Part shown: positions 43,371 through 53,484 of the stretch, in pieces
How positions within the stretch are numbered: the stretch's first letter is position 1
How the letters are laid out: every line of letters begins with the position of its first letter
Source of the DNA: Nannobrachium achirus
Lineage: Eukaryota; Chordata; Actinopteri; Myctophiformes; Myctophidae
Assembly (NCBI GenBank): GCA_963921795.1
Contig: OY997640.1
Span: 9,474,737 to 9,538,736 of the forward strand
Direction: 5' to 3'
DNA length: 64,000 nt
Made by a program: the position numbers and the translations under genes
The notes under the pieces: generated by a model
Told to the model about the DNA's origin: nothing
The model's database searches: none
Seen by the model: the letters and a program-made list of their open reading frames with translations, nothing else

Positions 43371-45415
43371 AATTGGTATGGAACTGCCGATGGAATTAGA
43401 TCTACAAATCATGAGGATGTGACTGGTTTTAGAATTAGATCTACAAATCATGTGGATGAGACAGGTGATGGATTTAGAGCTACAAATTATGGTATGGAAC
43501 TGCCGATTGAATTAGATCTACAAATCATGGGGATGGGACTGGTTTTAGAATTAGATCTACAAATCATGTGGATGAGCTACAAATTATGGTATGGAACTGC
43601 CGATGGAATTAGATCTACAAATTAGATCTACAAATCATGGGGATGGGACTGGTTTTAGAATTAGATCTACAAATCATGTGGATGTGACAGGTGATGGATT
43701 TAGAGCTAAAAATTATGGTATGGAACTGCCGATGGAATTAGATCTACAAATCATGGGTATGGGACTGGTTTTAGAATTAGATCTACAAATCATGTGGATG
43801 TGACTGGTTTTAGAATTAGATCTACAAATCATGTGGATGAGACAGGTGATGGATTTAGAGCTACAAATTATGGTATGGAACTGCCGATTGAAATAGATCT
43901 ACAAATCATGGGGATGGGACTGGTTTTAGAATTAGATCTACAAATCATGTGGATGTGACTGGTTTTAGAATTAGATCTACAAATCATGTGGATGAGACAG
44001 GTGATGGATTTAGAGCTACAAATTATGGTATGGAACTGCCGATTGAATTAGATCTACAAATCATGGGGATGGGACTGGTTTTAGAATTAGATCTACAAAT
44101 CATGTGGATGAGCTACAAATTATGGTATGGAACTGCCGATGGAATTAGATCTACAAATTAGATCTACAAATCATGGGGATGGGACTGGTTTTAGAATTAG
44201 ATCTACAAATCATGTGGATGTGACAGGTGATGGATTTAGAGCTAAAAATTATGGTATGGAACTGCCGATGGAATTAGATCTACAAATCATGGGTATGGGA
44301 CTGGTTTTAGAATTAGATCTACAAATCATGTGGATGTGACTGGTTTTAGAATTAGATCTACAAATCATGTGGATGAGACAGGTGATGGATTTAGAGCTAC
44401 AAATTATGGTATGGAACTGCCGATTGAAATAGATCTACAAATCATGGGGATGGGACTGGTTTTAGAATTAGATCTACAAATCATGTGGATGTGACTGGTT
44501 TTAGAATTAGATCTACAAATCATGTGGATGAGACAGGTGATGGATTTAGAGCTACAAATTATGGTATGGAACTGCCGATTGAATTAGATCTACAAATCAT
44601 GGGGATGGGACTGGTTTTAGAATTAGATCTACAAATCATGTGGATGTGACTGGTTTTAGAATTAGATCTACAAATCATGTGGATGAGCTACAAATTATGG
44701 TATGGAACTGCCGATGGAATTAGATCTACAAATTAGATCTACAAATCATGGGGATGGGACTGGTTTTAGAATTAGATCTACAAATCATGTGGATGTGACA
44801 GGTGATGGATTTAGAGCTAAAAATTATGGTATGGAACTGCCGATGGAATTAGATCTACAAATCATGGGTATGGGACTGGTTTTAGAATTAGATCTACAAA
44901 TCATGTGGATGTGACTGGTTTTAGAATTAGATCTACAAATCATGTGGATGAGACAGGTGATGGATTTAGAGCTACAAATTATGGTATGGAACTGCCGATT
45001 GAATTAGATCTACAAATCATGGGGATGGGACTGGTTTTAGAATTAGATCTACAAATCATGTGGATGAGACAGGTGATGGATTTAGAGCTACAAATTATGG
45101 TATGGAACTGCCGATGGAATTAGATCTACAAATCATGTGGATGTGACTGGTTTTAGAATTAGATCTACAAATCATGTGGATGTGACAGGTGATGGATTTA
45201 GAGCTACAAATTATGGTATGGAACTGCCGATGGAATTAGATTTAAAAATCATGGGGATGGGACTGGTTTTAGAATTAGATCTACAAATCATGTGGATGTG
45301 ACAGGTGATGGATTTAGAGCTACAAATTATGGTTTGGAACTGCCGATGGAATTAGATCTAAAAATCATTGGGATGGGACTGGTTTTAGAATTAGATCTAC
45401 CAATCATGTGGAAGT
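43371..45415 (+). repeat. Satellite with 38-39 bp subunits and higher-order periods
   Basis: Subunits follow GAATTAGATCTACAAATCATG plus variable GGGATGGGACTGG, TGGATGTGACTGG or the diverged GGTGATGGATTTAGAGCTAC type. Three subunits make a 116-bp unit. A marker variant (GTGGATGAGCTACAAATTATG) recurs at 43568, 44104 and 44679, so the higher-order periods are 536 and 575 bp, differing by one subunit. BglII sites (AGATCT) occur in most subunits. An inverted copy fills 62487-64000. Open frames on both strands reflect the multiple-of-three period. Confidence 0.95.
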
Positions 45416-45416
45416 G

Positions 45417-45417
<1 letters not shown>

Positions 45418-45487
<70 letters not shown>
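45418..45487. repeat. (TG)n microsatellite next to the satellite
   Basis: TG run of about 70 bp, mirrored by the CA tract at 62330-62476 in the inverted copy. Confidence 0.97.
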
Positions 45488-45491
<4 letters not shown>

Positions 45492-45540
45492 GAGTATGCG
45501 TGTATGTGTGCATACATGCGTGCGTGCGACCGTGCGTCCA

Positions 45541-46803
45541 TGTGTTCCCTGGACCACACTTTGAGAACCAGATAAATAGCCGATCTACAAGCTCACAAAG
45601 TTACACAGTGCAACTTATTGTGAGCTTGTAAATCATGTGAGACCACTGACTCAGCACTGTAATTAAAGTTAATAAGGAGCACCTTTGCTTCTGAGCTGTA
45701 GAACTGTTTGTTCAAGATATGGGCCATATCCATTGGTTTGAATAGGGAGCGCAAGTGTACGAACTGATCGCTCTCCCGGAAACACGAAAAGTTGAAAACA
45801 CATAGTCTTTGCTCGGGGAGTGGCTCGGTGAGTGGCTCTACGAACATTGCGATTCTGATGTTAAAAGGATCAATAATGTGCGCATGAGAGCAAGCTAGAA
45901 ATGTTTGGGGGAAAATAAAAAAAATCCGAAAAACCAGAAAAAAAATGACTTGAGGTGAATCTGAGGCGCGACCCGGCACTCAGAGGGCCATAGATGAAAT
46001 TCTGTAAGTCTCTGTTTTATTTTAGTTGCACTTTACGAAACACGACGAGCGTGGCTACAAACGTGCCAAAAAACATGCATACATTTTAAATATTCTGGCC
46101 GTGAGGACGATTCGTTCAGAGAACTTCATTACTTTAAGAACAAGTCTCCCACACTCTAGCTACACTCTAGGACTGGTTTTCCCGCCAAAAATATCCCCAA
46201 AATACCCCAAAACACTCTACCTTTGGACTGCGATTGTGGAAGAACGGTATGACGTTTTCGAATACCGTTTGAACCACGATGAAGTCCAAAAGCGTGTGAG
46301 CGTTTTTCAAGTTTGAATCGCGTTCCTACGTAAATGTATGCCAGAGTAATGAGGCTATAAAGTTTAGTGAAAAAGTAAAAATGTTAAAGTCAGATCCCAT
46401 TCATTCTCTATGGGATGAAAGATTTATGAATAAAGTTAAATATTTCAAACAGTATAAACTTTTTTTCAAAATTATTAAAACAACAATGAAACTTCAAACC
46501 TCGCTGAACATTTCAAAGTTGGAACGAGGTTTTTATGTGAAAGTATGAAAGAGCTATAAGAGCACAAAGAATTTGCACCAGAAAAGTGGGCACTTTTCTA
46601 CATAGACTCCCATTATAAGGAGGAAAAATTAAAGTTTAAAAGTTAAATATTTCCAAAAATATGAAATATTTTGAAAAGAAAAATACAAGCACACATCACT
46701 GTAGAAAGCTGAACATGTTGAAGTTGGAACGAAGTTTGTAGCACAAAGTGTGAGGGAGTTGAAAGCGGACGAAGAAAGGGTACGGAACCTTGGAAGTTAG
46801 AAA
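45541..46803 (+). repeat. D segment, copy 1 (inverted partner 61006-62280)
   Basis: It starts with TGTGTTCCCTGGACCACACTTTGAGAACC (a hAT-like end, with GTTCTCAAAGTGTGG on the other strand), then a hairpin-family member (45581-45634), then unique sequence ending just before A2. About the first 270 bp agree with the inverted partner base for base as far as I can read, while the rest has diverged. A 128-codon minus-strand frame (45593-45979) is open in both copies. Confidence 0.7.
45581..45634. repeat. Short hairpin family member
   Basis: CGATCTACAAGCTCACAA and TTGTGAGCTTGTAAATC flank a loop of about 20 bp. Confidence 0.8.
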
Positions 46804-47997
46804 CTAGAAAATTTGCAATTTGGGAAATTGCGAGTGTGGTTGCCCGCCCCGCCACGGCGCGAGCGGCGGGGATGCGCCTCCGGGACCCAGAGGAAAACGC
46901 CGGGGCCCGAGGGAGAGGACGTAGGGACGGATACCGGCGGGGCCGCGCGACGCGCGATTCGAAAAGCTGCCGGTGGGATCCTGCGTTCTTGATATAAGGA
47001 TATGGTTTCTTGTTTTAGAGAAATAGGCTCCTCCCACGAGTTTCGCAAGACGATTATGTTGTCGCGTCGCTCCCGAGATCGTTTGTGTTTTGTTTTGAGA
47101 GGGTCGTTCCCCCTGAAAAACGCGTTTTGGCACGAAACGGTTACGTTTTGTGCGTTTGTGGCGCCCCCTAAGGATCGAAGTGGAAATGCTTTTGGGGATT
47201 TGTTGAGTATATCACCTGCGAATGGTGGTTAAAATTTGGTGTTGACCGGATGTTTCATTTGTGATTTATGGCTATTTATTGCGAAATGGGCCCCTCTTGC
47301 TAAGTTTGGAAGCCTGTTACGGACGAACGGTTTGGACTATCGAAATATCGCTTGAGTATGTTTATCGCATGGGTCCATAGATCATGTGTACCGATTTTTG
47401 TGACATTTGGAGAAAAGATGTAGGAAAAGGAGCAAAAAGTGTATTTTGAAGAAAATTCAAAATGGCGGAAAATCTATCCCGACGCAAATGGGCGTGGCCT
47501 ATATGGAGAGATGCGTCATGACCCAAGGAATCCAGGGAAAAAATAATTTTAATTTTCCGACCTACGGTTCAAGAGTTATAAGCCAAAAGGTAAAGTGAGC
47601 TGTTATAGCGCCACCATGAGGCCAAATGATGTAATTATTTTTCAGTTAATCCTTGTATGCATTATGAACCTTCCCTCTAAGTTTTGAAACTGTAGCCCCT
47701 ATGGTTTGCGAGAAAAAAATAATTGAACTTGAGTTTTTGCAATTCCCATTATAAGTCAATGGGGAAATTTAATTCACTAATAAATTAATATCAATTAAAC
47801 TATACAACCTTTCTCTTAGCAAAATATAAGCACACGATTCCCGATGAAGCCGGTCGATTTGACATATGGCGCGAGTGTGTGGCGCAAAAACTGTGGGCCG
47901 TGAAACGCGCCGAAAAAAAAGTTTATCTAGAACGAAATAAAGAAATAAAGTTTCCCTAGAACTATAGTGTGTTGCCCTGTAAGGGCAACCACACTAA
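46804..47997 (-). mobile_element. A-type unit 2, complete
   Basis: In the minus orientation the 5' end is TTAGTGTGGTTGCCC, with a stem closing on GGGCAACACAC. The 3' end has the inverted GGGCAACCACACTCGC, the GCAATTT/AAATTGC hairpin and CTAG. About 1.19 kb. It joins A3 head to tail without spacer. A GC-rich block (46855-46980) follows the 3' end inward. Confidence 0.7.
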
Positions 47998-49160
47998 CTA
48001 GAAAATTTGCAATTTGTGAAATTGCGAGTGTGGTTGCCCGCCCCGGTGCGAGTCGCGGGGATGCGCCGCGGGGACCCCGAGGAAAACGCAGGGGTCCGAG
48101 GAAGACGACGTCGGGACGGATACTGTCGGGGCCGTGCGACGCGCGACTCGAAAAGGTGCCGTTCGGATCCTGCGTTTGTGATGTAAGGAAATGGCGTCTT
48201 TTTTTTAAGAAATAGACTCCTCCCACGAGTTTCGCCAAGCGATTACGTTATCCTGTCACTCCCGAGATCCTTTGTGTTTCGTTTTGAGAGGGTCGTTCCC
48301 CCTGAAAAACACGTTTTGGCACTAAACGGTTACATTTTGCGCGTTTGTGGCGCCCCCTATGGGTCGAAGTGGAAATGCTTTTGGGGATACGTTCAGTATA
48401 CCACCTGCCACTTGTGGTTAAAATTTGGTGTTGACTGGATGTTTCGTTTGTGATTTATGGCTATTTTCTGCTAAACGGGCCCCTCCCGCTAACTTTGGAA
48501 GCCTGTTACGGACGAACGGTATGGACTATCAAAATATCGCTTGAATATCTTTATCGCATGGGTCCATAGATCATGTGTACCGATTTTTGTGACATTTGGA
48601 GAAAATATGTAGGAAAAGGAGCAAAAAGTGTGTTTTGAAGAAAATTCAAAATGGCGGAAAAATCAATCCAGGCGCAAATGGGCGTGGCCTATACAGGAAG
48701 ATGCGTCATGACCCAAGGAATCCAGGGAAAAAATAATTTAAATTTTCCGACCTACGGTTCAAGAGTTACAGGACAAAACGTAAAGTGGGTTGTTATAGCG
48801 CCACCATGAGGCCGATTGATGTAATTATTTTTTTATTAATCCTTGTAATTATTATGAACCTTCCTTCCAAGTGTTGTAACTGTAGGCCTTACCGTTTCCG
48901 AGAGAAAAATACTGGAATGGGAGAATATTATTTAATTAATTTTTCCCCATTGACTTATAATGGGATACTAATAAATTAATATCAATTACACTATACGACC
49001 AATCTCTTAGTAAAATACAAGCACACGATTCCCGATGAAGCCGGTCGATTTGACATATGGCGCGAGTGTGTGGCGCAAAAACTGTGGGCGGTGAAACGCG
49101 CCGAACTTTTTTTTAGGACTAGAATGATAGTGTGTTGCCCTGTTAGGGCAACCACACTAA
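47998..49160 (-). mobile_element. A-type unit 3, complete
   Basis: Same ends and block order as unit 2. The junction with unit 2 (CACACTAACTAGAAAATTTG at 47991-48010) shows one unit starting where the other stops, as expected for rolling-circle tandem products. It ends at CACACTAA before AATAAATATAAAC. Confidence 0.7.
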
Positions 49161-49304
49161 TAAATATAAACTGGGGTATAACAAGCTGGACTCGCCTTCA
49201 GCGAGCCCACAATAATGACAATATCTAAAGTGTGCTCGCCTTACAGGCGAGCCCACAATAATGACAATATCTAAAGTGTGCTCGCCTTACAGGCGAGCCC
49301 ACAA
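49161..49304 (-). repeat. Tandem 46-bp copies of the B-type 5' end
   Basis: After an E-type end (GGACTCGCCTTCAGCGAGCCCAC) come two copies of a 46-bp unit consisting of the TTGTGGGCTCGCC hairpin plus TTTAGATATTGTCATTA. The last one abuts the LINE at 49305. The repeated unit is only the terminus, not a whole element. Confidence 0.75.
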
Positions 49305-49624
49305 CTAGCTGTAGGCTGTTCAGAGACTTACTTGGGCAGCCTGATAGTACTGAGTTGCAGTAGTCCAGCCTAGAGGTAACAAATGCATGGACTAGTTTTT
49401 CTGCATCACTTTGAGACAGGATGCGCCTCACTTTAGCAATGTTACGCAGATGGAAGAAGGCAATCTTTGAGGTTTGCTTGATGTGAGAATGAAAAGACAT
49501 ATCTTGATCAAACACAACCCCCAGATTCTTCACAGCGGCCTTAGAGGCCACAGTAATGCCATCCAGAGCAAAGTTCCTATCTGCCAGTTTGTCCCTTAGG
49601 TGCTTAGGGACGTTTCGTTAATTT
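49305..49624 (-). mobile_element. L2-type LINE, piece 2
   Basis: The minus strand reads HLRDKLADRNFALDGITVASKAAVKNLGVVFDQDMSFHSHIKQTSKIAFFHLRNIAKVRRILSQSDAEKLVHAFVTSRLDYCNSVLSGCPSKSLNSLQL. It runs without frame damage from the second insertion (49614-51549) to the array border. LGVVFD and DYCNSVL are standard landmarks between the reverse transcriptase and the C-terminus. Confidence 0.85.
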
Positions 49625-49771
49625 TGGGAGGGGCCCACTAGGAGAATTTTAGGGGAGGGTGATGCTATTTTGATTTTAGTGTCAGGGCGGGTGATGCTAT
49701 TTTAATATTTGTGTCAGGGAGGGTCATGCGATTTTGAATAAAAGATATTCCTGGTTTTTATAGGTTGTATG

Positions 49772-49835
49772 TATTTTACTACAGCGTTCCTTTCAATAAT
49801 ACTATTATTTAATTAAGGAACGCTGTAGTAAAATA
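49772..49835. repeat. Perfect 21-bp inverted repeat
   Basis: Arms 49772-49792 and 49815-49835 (TTTTACTACAGCGTTCCTT and complement) around a 22-bp AT-rich spacer. Confidence 0.9.
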
Positions 49836-50110
49836 TAATAGTCAATGATACCCCCCTCTGCTTTGTCTTCAATGGTACAGCCGAAGAGCCGATCTATCTG
49901 AAGCTTCACAGAAGTGCGGAACTTCAGTAGTCAGTGCAGTGCTTGAATGAGTGGAGCACTCTCTGGCCTCTACCAGATTTCATGATTATTTAATCAGATC
50001 GTATGAGCATTTACACTGCACGATCCTCAGTCTTGAAGATTATTGGGTTGTGTTGTGTGTCCCACTGTGCGAGAGCTGAGAGACCTGCGAGAGACCCATT
50101 CACACTACAA

Positions 50111-50232
50111 TTGTGCACACATAGACATCAAAGGTGTGCCTTCTGGGTAACTTAATTTCCCCCTTGGGATAATAAAGGTATCTATCTATCTATCAAAGGG
50201 CTTGAGCCCCTGCCCTTAATAGCCGCGGTGAG
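50111..50232. mobile_element. Small hAT-like MITE relic with a retroposon tail inserted
   Basis: GTGCACACATAGACATCAAAG and GGGCTTGAGCCCCTGCCC are the left part of the family seen at 23774-23897. Between them 50135-50191 is a LINE/SINE 3' stub (CCCTTGGGATAATAAAGG plus (TATC)n) flanked by ATCAAAGG on both sides. Confidence 0.65.
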
Positions 50233-50643
50233 GGCGGATTTGGATCAATCAAATATAATTATTAATTAATTTCGGATAACCGCAGATTAAATAATGCAGG
50301 AAATAAATTATGACACAATATATCTAACAGTAAAAAAGTGAAATCTCTGAATGCTTGTGTGTGTGTGAGTGTGTGTTATTTTGTGTAATTTGTTAATTTT
50401 TCATAACGAGGCACCAGTGCTCCAACGATACAGCTGCGACCACTTAAAGGCATCAGCATCACAACATGCCTTGTTGCGCTAAACTTACCTCTAAAGTTGA
50501 ATCTCTTTCATATATCCTTCACCACCTCACGCAAATTGCAAAGTATAGGCTGCTGTAGGTAAGTTAAACTTCCCACTAGAAAGCTGTGTGTGTGTTTGTT
50601 TATTCCTCTCTCTGTGTGTGTCGCTCTTGTCTCACTCTCGCAT

Positions 50644-50670
50644 GCTCTCTCTCTCTCTCTCTCTCTCTCG
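50644..50670. repeat. (TC)n microsatellite
   Basis: Short CT/TC run. Confidence 0.9.
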
Positions 50671-50692
50671 GTGAAGTGCGTGCCTGTCTGCA

Positions 50693-50911
50693 GGGACGTG
50701 CAGAGACATTTTAGAGAGGCAGGGGCTGATATTTCTAAAAGGGACTTTTGGTGGACAATTCTCTTGAATGCAGCCTTCAGTTATGGTATGGAAAGGGCCC
50801 GGGGACATTTGCATTTTTTACCATAGTAAAAAAATGCATTCATGGGCACTTTTTACAGACTGATCTGGCAGGGGCTCAAGCCCCTTTGATGTCAATGTGT
50901 CTACGTGCCTG
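50693..50911. mobile_element. Small hAT-like MITE, longer copy
   Basis: Begins CAGGGACGTGCAGAGACA and ends with TGTCTACGTGCCTG. It shares AGGCAGGGGCTGATATTTCTAAAAGGG and GGGGCTCAAGCCCCT with 23774-23897 (inverted), and contains about 90 bp that the other copy lacks. Confidence 0.6.
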
Positions 50912-51526
50912 CCTGCCTGCCTGCCTGTCTGTCTGTCTGTCTGACTGCGTCAGCGCAGCTGAAAAAAGACGAATAGAGATTCTGTAGGCTAAATCAATGA
51001 ATGCATTTCTGAGAATACCAGAAAACAATAATAATTTGACATTATGTTAGTTGCGGATGAGGATGGATGCGGATATATAAATTGGATAATATAATTAATG
51101 CGGTTGGATAATGGGCGGATAATTAATTTGCGCGGAAAGCATATCCTCTACTCTCTAACATCTTTCTTGGTGTTCAAAAAGCAATTAAATTGATAATTTT
51201 CTTCATTAAGGAGTACAGTATGTGGATTATCAAAGCTCATACTATCATAGTGGTATACATATAGCCTAATGAAGGTGGGGAAATAGACAATAGTCTATTC
51301 GTCAATCGCAGTTATTTTGTATGATGATTAATCGTCTCCAGAAATTCCAAACCGCACAAGTTAAAGTTTTAGAATTAACTGTGGTAAATGTCATGTTTTT
51401 AGGGGAGGGTCAATCATTTTTTGTTTAAAGCCTGGGGAGGGTCATTGATTTTCCCCCAAACTGAGAGGGAGGGTCATGGCATTTTATATCAGGGCTTATA
51501 TATTTGCTCCTGTAACTACCTTCAAT

Positions 51527-51740
51527 AAAAAACGAAAGCTCCCTTAGGGCCCAGAACAATAACTTCTGTTTTGTCAGAGTTGAGGAGTAGGTAGTTACTG
51601 GTCATCCAGCTCTTTATGTCTTTGAGACATGCTTGCAGATTAGCCAGTTGATCCGTTTCATCTGGCTTCATTGACAGATATAATTGAGTGTCATCTGCAT
51701 AGCAATGGAAGTGTATAGAATGTTTTCTTTTATACAGCAA
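51527..51740 (-). mobile_element. L2-type LINE, piece 1: reverse transcriptase palm
   Basis: The minus strand reads LYKRKHSIHFHCYADDTQLYLSMKPDETDQLANLQACLKDIKSWMTSNYLLLNSDKTEVIVLGPK. YADD is the catalytic motif. Upstream codons are lost at the border with the B-type unit at 51741, so the LINE is truncated or further split there. Confidence 0.85.
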
Positions 51741-53131
51741 TCGGCCAAATGGTGGCGCTGTAGGAAGCCTTCGAAAGTGCGAACTTTGAACAGGTATAGC
51801 TCATGCTGTGTTTGAGGTAAAGCCACGAAACCTGTATACACGTATGCGTCTCCTCATACCGAACAACTTTTAAGCTCTGACTTTTGACCTCTGACCTTTA
51901 GATCCCCCAGAATTTTGAATTATATGAAAAACAGTAAAAATCTATCTCCTCCTGGGATTTTTGCATTACGCGCACAAAACTTTTTTCACATGAACTTTGG
52001 ACCAATACGGTCAAACTAGTCTGGTTGGATTTCTTTTAAAGTGAAATATAAATCTTTAATAATTCAATCAATATTGCGGTTTTATGCAAATTATTCTTCA
52101 GCCTCTAAATCATACATGCAAAGTTACACGTTCATGGCATTTGGCAAAGATGTAGAGGGTTAGTCAAAGTATCACTGAAACCAATTTTATTCCAATCGGC
52201 CAAAGGGGGGCGCTATACGAAGCGTTTGAAAATTCAAACTTTAAACGGGCATAAGTCATGCCTCGTTTCGTTTGAAGACATGCAACTTGCTTACACGCGT
52301 GCTTTGACTCAAGCGGAAGACATCTGTGTCTTTGTTGAGTAAGCTCCGCCCTTAGATTTTCCACCATTTTGAGCAGTTTGTAAAACGCTTAAACCCGCTT
52401 TTATTCTGGAATTTTCGCGTCACGTCCACAAAACTTTTTTTACATGAACTTTGGACCAATATCTAAAGATCTGTCAGATCGGATTTTTTTTAAAATTGAA
52501 ACATGCTTTTTTAATAATTCAATGAATATTGCAGTTTTATGCAAATTATTCTTCTGCCTCTAAATCATACATGCAAAGTAACATGTTCATGGCATTTGGC
52601 AAAGATGTAGAGTGTTAGTCCAAATATCACGAAAACCAATCTTACTCCAATTGGCCAAAGGGGGAGCTATATCATTTTGAGCAGTTTGTGAAACGCTTAA
52701 ACCCGTTAGGATTTCTTTAGCAATTTGCATGAAACATTCTACACACAATCTAAGGACCTTTATCTAATATGCCTATGAAGTGCACACACACAAAAAATAA
52801 TAATAATATATATAGCTGCAAGCAGCGATAAAGTGGCCAAAGCCAAAAACACCTCAAATCATGAACACAGCCTGCAATGTGCGTGAAATCTTGCAAGCAC
52901 ATTCCCAATAGGTCAAGGAACAGATACCACCCTTCTCACATTGGCCTGTTATAGCGCCACCAGCGGGTCAACTTTTGCACAACAAATTTTTGGTCCAAAA
53001 TGGACCAATCTTTGACGTCAGTAACGTCAAAGAGAGCACTGCCTGCGATCTTTACATTTTGTACATTTATAGCCATTGTTTTCTGGCTTGAAGCGAGCCC
53101 ACAATTGTTTCGAAGGAACAATATTTTCTAG
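51741..53131 (+). mobile_element. B-type rolling-circle unit 3
   Basis: Opposite in orientation to B1 and B2. It ends at 53131 with AGCGAGCCCACAATTGTTTCG, the AACAAT stem arm, ATTTTCTAG and then TT. AGCTGCAAGCAGCGATAAAG at 52814 marks the internal border. The 5' end is missing, cut at the LINE junction. Confidence 0.6.
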
Positions 53132-53309
53132 TTAATATGTTAATTCGCGCTGATCATCCTGTTTTGTTGTGTGAATGTTTTTGATTGATATGCGAGCACA
53201 CTCATTGTCACGAGCACACACAGTGGTGGGGAAAAGTAGCCTACTCAAATCGTCAAATGTTTTACTTAAGGCCTTAATGTAAATGTTATTTCAATAAACT
53301 GACGATTCC

Positions 53310-53379
<70 letters not shown>

Positions 53380-53484
53380 TTTTGTTGGCGCAGCAGCCAT
53401 ATTATCACCAGCTAAGGTCTGGATAGCCAAGGTCTGGAGTGACATTTTGTTAGTTACTAGTTACTTTGCAGACATAAATTATAT
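53132..53484. other. Spacer with (GATT)n
   Basis: (GATT)n at 53314-53375 may be a LINE tail without a body. No gene. Confidence 0.45.

Larger units (their letters stand above)
37800..49304 (-). mobile_element. 11.5-kb array of rolling-circle (Helentron-like) units inside a LINE
   Basis: The array interrupts the LINE between SLQL and VQNAAAR codons. Reading on the minus strand, removing TTGTGGG...TTTTCTAG restores CTAG|TT of the LINE exactly, so insertion occurred next to TT without duplication and the terminus is CTAG; a 6-bp AACTAG duplication is the alternative reading. Units, in plus coordinates: B1 37800-40447 (hAT inside), B2 40448-41968, A1 41969-42946, G from 42947, satellite, D, A2, A3 and short 5' ends. 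No Rep/helicase gene is present, so all units are non-autonomous. Confidence 0.65.
49619..51544. mobile_element. 1.9-kb insertion in the LINE, hAT-like
   Basis: It splits KTEVIVLGPK from HLRDKLAD of the LINE. CTTAGGG occurs on both sides (49597-49612 area and 51539-51551 area), consistent with a 7-8 bp duplication. The ends ACGTTTCGTTAA and its approximate complement AAAACGAAAGCT are inverted. GGGGAGGGTCAT-type repeats lie near both ends (49626-49735, 51402-51480). The interior holds smaller insertions. Exact borders are uncertain by a few bases. Confidence 0.5.

Noticed and set aside
42947-43451. Phe/Lys-rich frames
   Set aside because: A-rich low-complexity tract.
43308-45123. Repeated open frames of MELPMELDLQI and MWMSYKLWYGT type
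   Set aside because: They follow the satellite, whose subunit length is a multiple of three and lacks stops; frames are open on both strands and no start context or domain exists.
43371-45415. CRISPR-like array
   Set aside because: Repeats are contiguous variants of one another with no unique spacers, and the DNA is vertebrate.
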